Assembly: GCF_900625105.1 (NCBI RefSeq)
Contig: NZ_UYYD01000001.1
Location: 310,001-374,000, forward strand
Origin: Agathobaculum sp. Marseille-P7918
GTDB taxonomy: Bacteria; Bacillota; Clostridia; Oscillospirales; Butyricicoccaceae
Length of the DNA stretch: 64,000 nt
Direction of reading: 5' to 3'
A program made the translations under genes and the position numbers. How positions within the stretch are numbered: position 1 is the stretch's first letter; each line of letters starts with the position of its first letter. Of this stretch, positions 8,192 to 16,349 are shown in pieces. Below the pieces are notes generated by a model. It did no database searches. It saw only the letters and a program-made list of their open reading frames with translations, and was not told the DNA's origin.

Positions 8192-8943
8192 GCCGACACC
8201 TCCCGCCGCAGCAGGTCGATCAGCTGCTCGCGCAGAGCGAGCATGCCGGGCTCGGTCAGGCACGCACGCGTGCGCGGATACGACACGGGTACGTCAAATG
8301 ACACCAGCCGGCGGATCGGTGTTTCCTCAACGACCAGCACGCGGCTGGACAGGAAAATCGCCTCTTCGACGTCATGCGTGATGAACAGCACGGTCTTGTG
8401 GTCGCTCTCCCACTGGTCAAGCAGCCACTCCTGCATATTGATGCGCGTGAGAAAATCCAGCGCGGAGAACGGCTCGTCCAGCAGCAGCAGTTCCGAGCCG
8501 GTCAGCAGCGTGCGCGCAAAGGCCGCGCGCTGCCGCATACCGCCGGACAGCTCGTCCGGACGCTTGTCGCCCCAGCCGGTCAGGCCGACGTGCGCGAGCG
8601 TCTCGTCCGCGCGGCGTACCATCTCCGCGCGGCTGATGCCGCCGCGGATCTCCATGGGCAAGCACAGGTTATCCCGCACGCTCCGCCACGGAAACAGCAG
8701 GTCGCGCTGCGGCATATAGCCGCAGTAACCGCGCCGCCCGTCGATCTTCTCCCCGCCGACCAGAATCTCGCCCGACTTTTTGGGCAACAGCTGATTGGTC
8801 AGGCGAAAAATCGTGGACTTGCCACAGCCCGACGGGCCGATGACTGAAACGAACTCGCCTTTCTCGATGTGAAACGACAGGCCGTCGATGATGTTGAAAT
8901 CCTCGCTGTCATACTGGAAAACGACGTTTTGAAACTCGAGCAT
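8188..8943 (-). CDS. thiZ: Thiamine-pyrimidine ABC transporter, ATPase
   Basis: 251 aa. Walker A GPSGCGKST, signature LSGGMRQRAAFART, Walker B LLLLDEP and the switch His region (FITHDVEEA) are all present. It is of the nitrate/taurine/thiamine-pyrimidine importer class. The ATG at 8943 lies 4 nt after the tenA stop and the stop overlaps thiX by 4 nt, so translational coupling is likely. Confidence 0.92.
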   Translation of the reverse strand: MLEFQNVVFQYDSEDFNIIDGLSFHIEKGEFVSVIGPSGCGKSTIFRLTNQLLPKKSGEILVGGEKIDGRRGYCGYMPQRDLLFPWRSVRDNLCLPMEIRGGISRAEMVRRADETLAHVGLTGWGDKRPDELSGGMRQRAAFARTLLTGSELLLLDEPFSALDFLTRINMQEWLLDQWESDHKTVLFITHDVEEAIFLSSRVLVVEETPIRRLVSFDVPVSYPRTRACLTEPGMLALREQLIDLLRREVSA

Positions 8944-8947
8944 TGTC

Positions 8948-9619
8948 TTACATCGCCTCGTTCCACGCCATGTCCCAGAACATCGCCTCATAACGCGAGC
9001 AATCGACGAAAATATCGGTCAGCCGCTGAAGCTGCGGCTCGGTGTAATCCGCGCTCAGTCGCTCCATCAGCGCGATCAGACGCTGGTTTTCCGCAGCGTA
9101 GCCCTCGCTCGCGTAACTGCGCACCCATTCGCCATAAAAGTCGTGGTTTTCCGCGTCAGGGTAGTTTTTGACGATCCACTTGGCGATGTACTCATAGCTG
9201 ATCGCGCAGGACAGCACAGCCGCCATAATCTCGGCCGGGCCTTCCTCCGCCGCGACCGCGCGCATATAGGCGGTATAGGACTGATTGCTCAGCGAGGGCT
9301 TGACGGACTCCGCCTGCGCCTCCGTGATGCCCAGCCGCGCCATATAGCCGCGATGGACCTCCATTTCACCGTTCAAGATGCTGGCCACATAGGAAGCATA
9401 CGTCCGCATGACCTCGGGTTCGCGGGACTTGACCACACCCTGCGCGAATACCTTTGCGTAATCGAACAGGTACAGGTAGTCCTGCAACAGATAGAAACGG
9501 AATTTGTTTACAGCAAGGCTGCCGTCTGCAATGCCCCGGACAAAGGGATGGGTCAAATAACCCGCCCAGATTTCCCGGGACGCGTCCAGCAGTCTTTCGG
9601 TGGTTTTGTTATTTTTCAA
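8948..9619 (-). CDS. tenA: TenA-type thiaminase II / aminopyrimidine aminohydrolase
   Basis: 223 aa, the usual TenA length. The N-terminal SREIWAGYLTHPFVRGIADGSL and YLLQDYLYLFDYAKVFA segments are typical, with the active-site Cys in VLSCAISYEYI. It hydrolyses aminopyrimidines to HMP in thiamine salvage. The best start is a TTG at 9619 (gives MKNNKTTERLL), with GGGGG seven nt upstream; a GTG at 9670 has no ribosome site. The gap to thiM (66 nt) is the largest in the operon. Confidence 0.92.
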   Translation of the reverse strand: MKNNKTTERLLDASREIWAGYLTHPFVRGIADGSLAVNKFRFYLLQDYLYLFDYAKVFAQGVVKSREPEVMRTYASYVASILNGEMEVHRGYMARLGITEAQAESVKPSLSNQSYTAYMRAVAAEEGPAEIMAAVLSCAISYEYIAKWIVKNYPDAENHDFYGEWVRSYASEGYAAENQRLIALMERLSADYTEPQLQRLTDIFVDCSRYEAMFWDMAWNEAM

Positions 9620-9685
9620 GGTGGTACCCCCAATGAACGAATTGGACTGACGGCAGATTGCCGGCAGCACTTGTTGTGTTTTTGC

Positions 9686-10513
9686 TTAAATCAGTTGAAT
9701 TTGATGTGCGTTTGCCAGATCATCAGCAGTCAGTAAACTGACCGCATCGATCAGGCGTGTGCGAAAGGAAGCGGTGCCCTCCATCTCTTTACGCACGCGC
9801 ACCTGCGCTTGTTCTCCGCAACGGTTCATCACCTCCGCCGCCGCAACTGCGGCCTCAAATAATTTATTTGGATTCGCACCGCAGTACAATGCGGTCAGCG
9901 ACGTGAGCATACAACCGGCGCCGGTAATGCGACCCATCAGCTCACTGCCGCCCCGCAGCACTGCGGTGCGTTGTCCATCGGTTATCAGGTCGATCACGCC
10001 GGTCAGCATGACGACCGCGCCGGTCTGCCGGCTGAACTGTCCCAGCCACGCGGCAGATTCGGCAAGGTTTTGTTCGGTCACGCGGTCGAGCGCATCGACT
10101 TCCACGCCAGCAGCGTTCTCCTGCCCTGCGGCCAGCGCACGAATCTCGGACGCATTGCCGCGGATGACCGACACCAGCCGTTCGGCCAGCAGACGGCCGC
10201 ACATTTCGCTGCGCAGGCGGCTTGCCCCCGCCGCGACCGGATCGAGCACGACCGGATGACACAGCCGTTTGGCAGTACGCGCAGCCAGTAGCATGGCCTC
10301 CTGGGCACGCAGCGCGCCCATATTGAGCGCAAGCGCGTCCGCATGCGACGTGATCTCCTCAACCTCACGCTCATCCTGCGCCATGATGGCCGTACCGCCC
10401 GCCGCAAGGATGATGTTCGCGCAGTCGTTGATGGTCACATTGTTGGTGATCGAATGCACCATCGGCCGCACCGCTTGGGTATGTAACAGGATCTGTTTCA
10501 GGCTTTCCGTCAC
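9686..10513 (-). CDS. thiM: Hydroxyethylthiazole kinase
   Basis: 275 aa. It phosphorylates 5-(2-hydroxyethyl)-4-methylthiazole, the thiazole half of thiamine. Hallmarks are VHSITNNVTINDCANIILAAG, the MAQD/LNMGAL region, and the C-terminal GRITGAGCMLTSLTA with the catalytic Cys and anion hole. The start is GTG at 10513, overlapping the thiW stop as GTGA. It works with ThiD; a ThiE to join the two halves is not in this window. Confidence 0.96.
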   Translation of the reverse strand: MTESLKQILLHTQAVRPMVHSITNNVTINDCANIILAAGGTAIMAQDEREVEEITSHADALALNMGALRAQEAMLLAARTAKRLCHPVVLDPVAAGASRLRSEMCGRLLAERLVSVIRGNASEIRALAAGQENAAGVEVDALDRVTEQNLAESAAWLGQFSRQTGAVVMLTGVIDLITDGQRTAVLRGGSELMGRITGAGCMLTSLTALYCGANPNKLFEAAVAAAEVMNRCGEQAQVRVRKEMEGTASFRTRLIDAVSLLTADDLANAHQIQLI

Positions 10514-11019
10514 CGCAGAGCCCCCTCGAGCTGGCTGAATACCTGCGTGCGCTTGAGCGCTGCCAGCACAAAGACCGAGATGGCCGCGCCGACCGCCGTC
10601 GAAACCAGGAAGGACGGCACAAAGGTAAAGAGCGCTGCGGCCGAGTTATTCATCAGCACTGCCGCGATCGGATAGGACGCGATGCCGCCCAGAATGCCCG
10701 TGCCGAACACTTCGCCGACATAGGCAACCGGCAGTTTGGGGCACAGCTTATAGGCAAGGCCGCACAGCAGCGCACCAATCATCGAGCCGGGGAACGCCAG
10801 CAGACTGCCCAGTCCCAGCAGGTTGCGGATGAGCGAGGCGGCAAACGCCATGCCGAAGGCATACCACGGTCCGAGCAGCACCGCGCCCAGCACGTTGACC
10901 ATATGCTGCACAGGCGAGCACTTTGCACCCAGCACTGGGATGGAAAACAGGCTGCCGACAACCGCCACTGCCACCAAAAGGCCCGCAATCGTCAGTTTGC
11001 GAATGGATTGTTTTTTCAT
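10510..11019 (-). CDS. thiW: ThiW, thiazole-specific ECF transporter S component
   Basis: 169 aa with about five hydrophobic spans. It starts MKKQSIRKLTIAGLLVAVAV, the usual ThiW opening, followed by the KCSPVQHMVNVLGAVLLGPW segment. ThiW is taken to bind hydroxyethylthiazole and use the shared ECF energising module, encoded elsewhere. It is placed between thiD and thiM, directly ahead of the kinase that would trap its substrate. Confidence 0.93.
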   Translation of the reverse strand: MKKQSIRKLTIAGLLVAVAVVGSLFSIPVLGAKCSPVQHMVNVLGAVLLGPWYAFGMAFAASLIRNLLGLGSLLAFPGSMIGALLCGLAYKLCPKLPVAYVGEVFGTGILGGIASYPIAAVLMNNSAAALFTFVPSFLVSTAVGAAISVFVLAALKRTQVFSQLEGALR

Positions 11020-11025
11020 TGATGT

Positions 11026-11817
11026 TCACTCCTCCGGAAAAATACGACAAAAATGATTGAGCGGCCCGCAGCCGTTTCCGAAACCGGGCGCATGCCGGAT
11101 GGCGTCGGTCACATAGGCCTTGGCGCGCTCGACCGATTCCGGCATGGAATACCCCAGCGCCAGATTGGACGCAATTGCAGATGACAGCGTACAGCCCGTG
11201 CCGTGTGTGTTGGTGGTATCCAGCTGCACGATCTCATAGCGGTGAAAATCCGTGCCGTCATACAGCACGTCCACCGCGCCCGCCATGTTTTTGCCGCCCT
11301 TGACCAGCACATTGCGACAGCCCTTGGCATAGATGCGGCGCGCCGCCTCTTCCATATCCGCCGGGGTTTTGATCTGCATATCTGCGATATACTGCGCCTC
11401 AGGGATGTTGGGCGTCAAGATGTCCGCAAACGGCAGCACAGATTCGATCAGCGTGCCGACGGACGCGGGGTCCATCAGCGCATCGCCGTTTTTGGCAAAC
11501 ATCACCGGGTCGATGACCACATGCTGCGGCTTGTACTGCGCCAGCTTGCCCGCAACCGCTTTCATGCACGCAGGTGAAGAGAGCATGCCGATTTTGACCG
11601 CATCCGGCACGATGTCCTCAAACACCGCGTCGATCTGCTCCTCGATCATCTTGGGACTGATATCCTGAATATCGATCACGCGGGCGGTGTTTTCCGCCAC
11701 CACCGATACGATCACGCTCATGCCGAACACGCCGTGCGCCGCCATGGTTTTGAGATCCGCCTGCACACCTGCGCCACCCGAGCAGTCCGAGCCGGCAATC
11801 GTAAGCACCTTTTTCAT
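11026..11817 (-). CDS. thiD: Hydroxymethylpyrimidine (phosphate) kinase
   Basis: 263 aa ribokinase-fold enzyme. [21 protein letters not shown] at the N-terminus and [13 protein letters not shown] near the C-terminus are diagnostic. It makes HMP-PP from HMP in two steps. First gene of the operon: its ATG follows AGGAGG, and the TPP riboswitch and terminator lie immediately upstream. An in-frame extension running through the terminator is rejected. The stop lies 6 nt before thiW. Confidence 0.96.
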   Translation of the reverse strand: MKKVLTIAGSDCSGGAGVQADLKTMAAHGVFGMSVIVSVVAENTARVIDIQDISPKMIEEQIDAVFEDIVPDAVKIGMLSSPACMKAVAGKLAQYKPQHVVIDPVMFAKNGDALMDPASVGTLIESVLPFADILTPNIPEAQYIADMQIKTPADMEEAARRIYAKGCRNVLVKGGKNMAGAVDVLYDGTDFHRYEIVQLDTTNTHGTGCTLSSAIASNLALGYSMPESVERAKAYVTDAIRHAPGFGNGCGPLNHFCRIFPEE

Positions 11818-11847
11818 CCTGTATTTCCTCCTGTTCATCCGTCCAAT

Positions 11848-11880
11848 AAAAAAGGAACATCCCACATTGGGATGTTCCTT
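11848..11880 (-). terminator. Riboswitch-controlled terminator ahead of thiD
   Basis: 13-bp stem AAGGAACATCCCA (11868-11880 read on the - strand) with TGGGATGTTCCTT (11852-11864), then a T-run on the - strand. It lies between the TPP aptamer and the thiD ribosome site, as expected of a transcription-attenuating expression platform. Confidence 0.9.
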
Positions 11881-11912
11881 CGCGTCCGAAAATACCCGCA
11901 CGCATGTGCGGC

Positions 11913-12001
11913 ACCAGCATCCCTACGTTGGCATTATCCAAATCAGGTAAGGTCGAGGTCGAAACCTCCTCTCAGCCTCCCACGGAAGCTCCCTTGCTAG
12001 T
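11913..12001 (-). ncRNA. TPP riboswitch (THI element)
   Basis: Read on the - strand, it contains the conserved core GGCTGAGAGG, then CCTGATTTGGATAATGCCA and ACGTAGGGA. The closing P1 helix is complete: ACTAGCA (11995-12001) pairs with TGCTGGT (11913-11919). Ligand binding should favour the terminator at 11848-11880 and shut off the thi operon. Confidence 0.97.
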
Positions 12002-12006
12002 ATATT

Positions 12007-12035
12007 ACGTTATCACTTGTCGAACGGTTTGTCAA
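12007..12035 (-). promoter_or_regulatory. Promoter of the thi operon
   Basis: On the - strand TTGACA (12030-12035), 17-bp spacer, TAACGT (12007-12012), just upstream of the aptamer. The -35 box overlaps the stop codon of the upstream CMD-cupin gene. Confidence 0.6.
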
Positions 12036-12799
12036 GCGTTGTGTCCGCATGCGGCAGCATAAGCTGCGTCATCCACGGCTTCCAACCACTCGTTGCTGCC
12101 GTTTTCACCGGGTACCTCGACCGCCAGATGCGAGAACCAGCTGTCCGGCGCGGCGCCATGCCAATGCTTGACACCGACCGGGATATTGACCGTATCGCCC
12201 GGATGCAGTTCGACCGCAGGCTTGCCCCATTCCTGATAATAGCCCCTGCCAGCCACACACACCAGAATCTGTCCGCCGCCCTGATCCGCATGGTGGACAT
12301 GCCAGTTGTTGCGGCAGCCCGGCTCAAAGGTCACGTTGAAAATGCCGACCTGCTCGGTCGAGACCGGCGCGAGATAGCTCTGTCCGACAAAATACTGCGC
12401 ATATGCGTCGTTCGGCTGGCCGATCGGGAACACCATTTGGTTCTGGTGCGCGGTCTTGCCGTCCGAGGCCTGTTCTTCGTCCGCCCAGACCTCCTTTGCC
12501 ATGCGAAACGCCGCCCATGCCTTGGGCCAGCCTGCGTAGAACGCCGCATGCGTCAGGATCTCCGCGATCTCGGTGCGGGTAATGCCGTTGTTCTTGGCCG
12601 TAGTCAGGTGATACTGGAACGAAGCATCCACCAGTCCCTGCGCCATCAGGCACACCACCGTCACCAGCGAGCGGTCGCGCAGCGAGAGCTTATCCTCCCG
12701 GCTCCAAACCTGTCCAAACAATACATCGTCATTGAGTTCGGCAAATTTGGGGGCAAATTCCCCCAGTGAATCCCGTCCTGCCGTCTGCTTAACTGCCAT
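12032..12799 (-). CDS. Carboxymuconolactone decarboxylase-like / cupin fusion protein
   Basis: 255 aa with two domains. Residues about 25-110 are a CMD / AhpD-like helical domain (LRDRSLVTVVCLMAQG; TRTEIAEILTHAAFYAGWPKA). Residues about 135-240 are a cupin with a likely metal site (NNWHVHHAD; GVKHWHGA). No CxxC redox pair typical of true AhpD is visible, so peroxidase activity is not supported. Such fusions are common in gut Clostridia but their substrate is unknown. It is the last gene of an operon with an alcohol dehydrogenase and a flavin reductase, under the divergent LysR gene. Confidence 0.85.
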   Translation of the reverse strand: MAVKQTAGRDSLGEFAPKFAELNDDVLFGQVWSREDKLSLRDRSLVTVVCLMAQGLVDASFQYHLTTAKNNGITRTEIAEILTHAAFYAGWPKAWAAFRMAKEVWADEEQASDGKTAHQNQMVFPIGQPNDAYAQYFVGQSYLAPVSTEQVGIFNVTFEPGCRNNWHVHHADQGGGQILVCVAGRGYYQEWGKPAVELHPGDTVNIPVGVKHWHGAAPDSWFSHLAVEVPGENGSNEWLEAVDDAAYAAACGHNA

Positions 12800-12820
12800 T
12801 ATGATACGCTTCCTTTCCTG

Positions 12821-13360
12821 TTAAATCCCACTGCCCATCTCAAACGCGGTTTGCAGCGCCGGATGGCCCTCAATATCTCCTGCGTCCGTCACGCCGCCGG
12901 CAAACACACTGCCTGCCAAATGCGCTTTTTCAAAACAGCTGATCCAGCCCTGCAAACCATGCACCGCGCCTTCCGGCGTTTCCGGATCGTCCTCCGCTGC
13001 CGCGGTCAATAAGTAGATATCCCGGAAGGCATACTCGGACGGAAACAGCGGATTGGCCCGGTCTAGCATGGTCTTCATCTGGCCGCTCATGCCATAGTAG
13101 TAGATCGGCGTTGCAAACACCAGCACGTCTGCCGCACCCATCTGCTGCGCAATGGTATCCGCGTCGTCGCGGATCACGCAGCGCATGGTCTGCTGACAGG
13201 TCAGGCAGCCGCGGCAGAACCCGATGTTTTTCTCACACAGATACACCATTTGCACCTGATGGCCCGCTTGCGATGCGCCTTTGGCAAACGCCTCGGCCAA
13301 CCGGTTGGAATTGCCGTGGCGCCGCGGACTGGAAGCAATGATCAACACATTCTTACCCAT
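12821..13360 (-). CDS. Flavodoxin-like NAD(P)H-dependent FMN reductase
   Basis: 179 aa. The N-terminal ASSPRRHGNSNRLAEAF is the FMN-phosphate loop of the flavodoxin-fold reductase family. A ferredoxin-like Cys cluster (FCRGCLTCQQTMRC) follows, as in iron-sulfur flavoproteins; PIYYYGMSGQMKTMLDR is the second flavin-binding loop. It probably reduces quinones or other organic acceptors. It lies 16 nt after the dehydrogenase and 21 nt before the CMD-cupin gene. Confidence 0.87.
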   Translation of the reverse strand: MGKNVLIIASSPRRHGNSNRLAEAFAKGASQAGHQVQMVYLCEKNIGFCRGCLTCQQTMRCVIRDDADTIAQQMGAADVLVFATPIYYYGMSGQMKTMLDRANPLFPSEYAFRDIYLLTAAAEDDPETPEGAVHGLQGWISCFEKAHLAGSVFAGGVTDAGDIEGHPALQTAFEMGSGI

Positions 13361-13376
13361 ATTTTTGCTGCCTCCC

Positions 13377-14543
13377 TCACATGCTCGCCTTGAGGATCTG
13401 TACTACGTCTTCATGCGTCAGCACGCGATAGCCGCCCTGCATGATAAAGGTACCGTCCGCAATGCCTTCCAGCATGTCCTCGGTTACCCCCAGCTCGGAG
13501 ATATGCATCACCAGCCCGATCTCCTTCATGTATGCTTCCATACGGTCCAGTCCTTCGCGCGCAATCTGCTCATCCGTCTTGCCCGCCGGGTCCACATCCC
13601 AAACATTGACCGCATACCTCTTGAATTTCTGCACGCCATAGGGCAAAATAAACTTATAATACGGAATGGAAACCGCCGACAGCGTCATGCCGTGCGTAGC
13701 GTCCGTGTACGCGCCGATGGACTGGCCGATCATATGCACTTCCCAGTCGGTCGCCTTGCCCATCGCCACAAAAGTATTGAGCGCCCAAGTCGCGATCCAC
13801 ATGATATTGCTGCGCGCCTCATAATCCGTGGGGTTGTTCACCGCGATGCGCGAACTGTGGATCAGCGAACGCAGCAGGCCTTCCATGACGTAATCCGAGG
13901 TGTTGTCGTCCTCTCCGGAAAAATACTGCTCCAGAATATGCGACATAATGTCGAAAAAGCCCGCTGTCATCTGATATTTGGGCAGCGTGAAAGTGAATTT
14001 TGGATTGAGGATCGCAAATTTCGGCATCACGTTGTCGCCGAACACATGGCCGATCTTGAGTTTCTGCGCATGGTTGGTGATGACCGAACCGCCGTTCATC
14101 TCCGAGCCGGTGCCGACCATGGTCAGCACGCAGCCGACCGGAATGATTTGGTTGTCCACATCCTCCATATTGAGGTAATATTTCTCCCACGGGTCCTGCT
14201 CACAATAGGCGGAAACCGATACCGCCTTGGCATAATCGCACACCGAACCGCCGCCAACAGCCAAAATCAGGTCGGCTTTGCCTTCCTTGGCCCGTGCGCA
14301 GCCCTCATACAGCTTTTCCACGGTCGGGTTGGGCATCACGCCGCCGTCCTCGATCACATGTTTGCCGCACGACTGCAAAATCCGCATCACGGCATCATAA
14401 ATCCCGTTTTTCTTGATCGAGCCGCCGCCGTAAACCAGCAGCACGTTTTCCCCGTATTTTTCCAGCTCTTTTTGCAGGCCGTCCAGCGCCTGCTCGCCAA
14501 AATACAATCTTGTCGGATTGCAATACACGAAATTTCCCAGCAT
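13377..14543 (-). CDS. Iron-containing alcohol dehydrogenase, YqhD/BdhA type
   Basis: 388 aa, the usual length. It opens with NFVYCNPTRLYFGEQAL and has the nucleotide loop VGGGSVCDYAKA, the GTGSEMNGGSVITN segment, and metal-binding positions (FFDIMSHILEQYF; DATHGMTLS). It should reduce aldehydes or oxidise short alcohols with NAD(P)H, as the butanol dehydrogenase and YqhD families do. First gene of a three-gene operon, divergent from a LysR regulator, which suggests an inducible aldehyde response. Confidence 0.93.
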   Translation of the reverse strand: MLGNFVYCNPTRLYFGEQALDGLQKELEKYGENVLLVYGGGSIKKNGIYDAVMRILQSCGKHVIEDGGVMPNPTVEKLYEGCARAKEGKADLILAVGGGSVCDYAKAVSVSAYCEQDPWEKYYLNMEDVDNQIIPVGCVLTMVGTGSEMNGGSVITNHAQKLKIGHVFGDNVMPKFAILNPKFTFTLPKYQMTAGFFDIMSHILEQYFSGEDDNTSDYVMEGLLRSLIHSSRIAVNNPTDYEARSNIMWIATWALNTFVAMGKATDWEVHMIGQSIGAYTDATHGMTLSAVSIPYYKFILPYGVQKFKRYAVNVWDVDPAGKTDEQIAREGLDRMEAYMKEIGLVMHISELGVTEDMLEGIADGTFIMQGGYRVLTHEDVVQILKASM

Positions 14544-14590
14544 GACTTTTCTCCTTTCCGGGCATTGCTATGTATCTTTTCTATGTCTTT

Positions 14591-14619
14591 ATTATAAAAA
14601 GAAACCATTCAAATAGCAA
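14591..14619 (-). promoter_or_regulatory. Promoter of the alcohol dehydrogenase operon
   Basis: On the - strand TTGCTA (14614-14619), 17-bp spacer, TATAAT (14591-14596). It lies in the divergent intergenic region, so the LysR product is the likely regulator. Confidence 0.7.
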
Positions 14620-14643
14620 ATGCCTATCTTTTTTGTTCTGTCA

Positions 14644-14676
14644 TGCTTGACAAGCATATATTAATTTTCGTACACT
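14644..14676 (+). promoter_or_regulatory. Promoter and LysR-type operator of the lysR gene
   Basis: TTGACA (14647-14652), 18-bp spacer, TACACT (14671-14676). The -35 box is embedded in the perfect inverted repeat TGCTTG-A-CAAGCA (14644-14656), which also fits the T-N11-A LysR pattern and suggests autorepression. Confidence 0.6.
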
Positions 14677-14720
14677 GATGGCATCCCTTGAACCCCTCCC
14701 ATCGGAAAGCGAGGTACAAT

Positions 14721-15611
14721 ATGGAACTTCGGGTTTTGGAATATTTTCTGGCTGTCACACAGGAGCAGAGCATTTCCGCTGCGGCGGAGCATCTGAACCT
14801 GACGCAGCCCACCATTTCGCGTCAGCTGAAAGATCTGGAAGAGGAACTCGGCAAACAGCTTTTGGTGCGCGGCAAACGCAATCACAAAATCGGGCTGACC
14901 GAAGAAGGCCGTCTGTTCCGCAAACGCGCGCAGGAGATTGTCGAACTGGTGCAAAAGACCGAAAATGAAATCCGACAGTCGGGCCACGGCATCGCTGGAG
15001 ACGTGTTTATCGGCGCGGGCGAAACCGATGCCCTGCGCGTCATCGCCCGTGTGGCGCACCGAATCCAAACCGAATATCCAGATGTACATTTTCACATCGT
15101 CAGCGGCGATGGTCAAGACCTGATGGACCGGCTGGACAAAGGACTTTTTGATTTCGGTCTGCTGCTCGGTACCGGCGATTCCTCCAAATACGATCATCTT
15201 TCCCTGCCCATGCAGGATCACTGGGGTGTGTTGATGCGCCGGGATGCGCCGCTTGCGCAAAAAGATCACATCACACCGGAAGATCTGTGGGACAAACCGC
15301 TCATCCTGTCCCGCCAGATGATCCATCTGCCAAGCTTCCTGCAATGGATACAAAAGCCCACAGCCGAACTGCAAATCAGCGCGACTTACAATCTGGCGTA
15401 CAATGCTTCGCTGATGGCAGACGAAAAAATGGGCTATGTTTTGCTGCTGGACAAGCTGATCAATACCAGCGGCAACAGCAACCTTTGCTTCCGTCCGCTG
15501 TATCCGGATATCACTCTGGATATGAAACTGGTCTGGAAACGCTATGCTGCCATGTCCAAAGCCGCCGAATACTTCCTGACACAGCTCCGCGCAGATATTG
15601 CATTGTTCTGA
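14721..15611 (+). CDS. LysR-family transcriptional regulator
   Basis: 296 aa. Winged HTH at residues 1-60 (VLEYFLAVTQEQSISAAAEH; LNLTQPTISRQLKDLEEELG) and a LysR substrate-binding domain from about 90. The ATG at 14721 follows a GCGAGGT ribosome site; an upstream ATG would extend it by 11 unusual residues. Divergent from the alcohol dehydrogenase / reductase / CMD-cupin operon, its probable target. The effector is unknown. Confidence 0.93.
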   Translation: MELRVLEYFLAVTQEQSISAAAEHLNLTQPTISRQLKDLEEELGKQLLVRGKRNHKIGLTEEGRLFRKRAQEIVELVQKTENEIRQSGHGIAGDVFIGAGETDALRVIARVAHRIQTEYPDVHFHIVSGDGQDLMDRLDKGLFDFGLLLGTGDSSKYDHLSLPMQDHWGVLMRRDAPLAQKDHITPEDLWDKPLILSRQMIHLPSFLQWIQKPTAELQISATYNLAYNASLMADEKMGYVLLLDKLINTSGNSNLCFRPLYPDITLDMKLVWKRYAAMSKAAEYFLTQLRADIALF

Positions 15612-15616
15612 TAGAA

Positions 15617-15644
15617 AAAACCGTCTCCTAAAGGAGACGGTTTT
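15617..15644. terminator. Terminator between lysR and the cyclophilin gene
   Basis: AAAACCGTCTCCT (15617-15629) with AGGAGACGGTTTT (15632-15644), two-base loop. Symmetric, so it can serve both converging genes. Confidence 0.9.
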
Positions 15645-15655
15645 CTTGTATCTGT

Positions 15656-16309
15656 TCAATCCAAAATGGTAATACTTTCGATCACCGGCTGATTTTCCGG
15701 CAGCACAGTGCCGTTGCTGTCCTCCACCGGCGTGTTTTCGCAAATTTGATCGACAATATCCATGCCGTCGGTCACATAGCCGAAGCAGGCATACTGTCCG
15801 TCCAGATAAGTGCTGTCCTGATGGACGATGAAAAACTGTGAGGACGCGCTGTCCATATCCTTCGCACGCGCCATTGAGATCGCGCCGCGCGTGTGCGACA
15901 GGTCGTTCTCCACACCGTTTTCCGAAAATTCACCCTTGATGGTCTGGTCCGATCCGCCGGTGCCGTCACCGTTCGGATCGCCGCCCTGCATCATAAAGCC
16001 GTTGATGATGCGATGGAAGGTCAGGCCGTCATAAAAGCCGTCTTTCGCCAGATCCATGAAGTTCTGCACGGTGATCGGCGCGGCGTCGCCGTCCAGTTCC
16101 ACCGTGATCGTACCCATGTCCTGTATCTTGATCTCCGCATGATGCGTGCCGATGCCCGTCGTTTCGGTCTGGGTTTCAGTCTGCGCCGTATCCAGTTCGT
16201 CTGTCTGCGTATCCGCAGCGGTATTCTGCTCTCCTGCGCCGCCGCAGCCGCTCAGCAGCAGCGCTGCCAAAATCCCGCAAATGCCCCAAAAACGTTTGCT
16301 CTTACTCAT
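15656..16309 (-). CDS. Cyclophilin-type peptidyl-prolyl isomerase, lipoprotein
   Basis: 217 aa. The signal peptide ends in a lipobox (LLLSGC), then a Thr/Gln/Glu-rich linker (about 24-50), then a bacterial cyclophilin domain (FHRIINGFMMQGGDPNGDGTGG; SQFFIVHQD). It should speed proline isomerisation of exported proteins outside the membrane. The ATG at 16309 gives a canonical signal peptide; the upstream extension overlaps the treR end. It lies 40 nt downstream of treR on the same strand. Confidence 0.92.
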   Translation of the reverse strand: MSKSKRFWGICGILAALLLSGCGGAGEQNTAADTQTDELDTAQTETQTETTGIGTHHAEIKIQDMGTITVELDGDAAPITVQNFMDLAKDGFYDGLTFHRIINGFMMQGGDPNGDGTGGSDQTIKGEFSENGVENDLSHTRGAISMARAKDMDSASSQFFIVHQDSTYLDGQYACFGYVTDGMDIVDQICENTPVEDSNGTVLPENQPVIESITILD

Positions 16310-16349
16310 TGTGTTGCTCCTTTGCCTGTGTTCATTGGTTTGCGATGTA

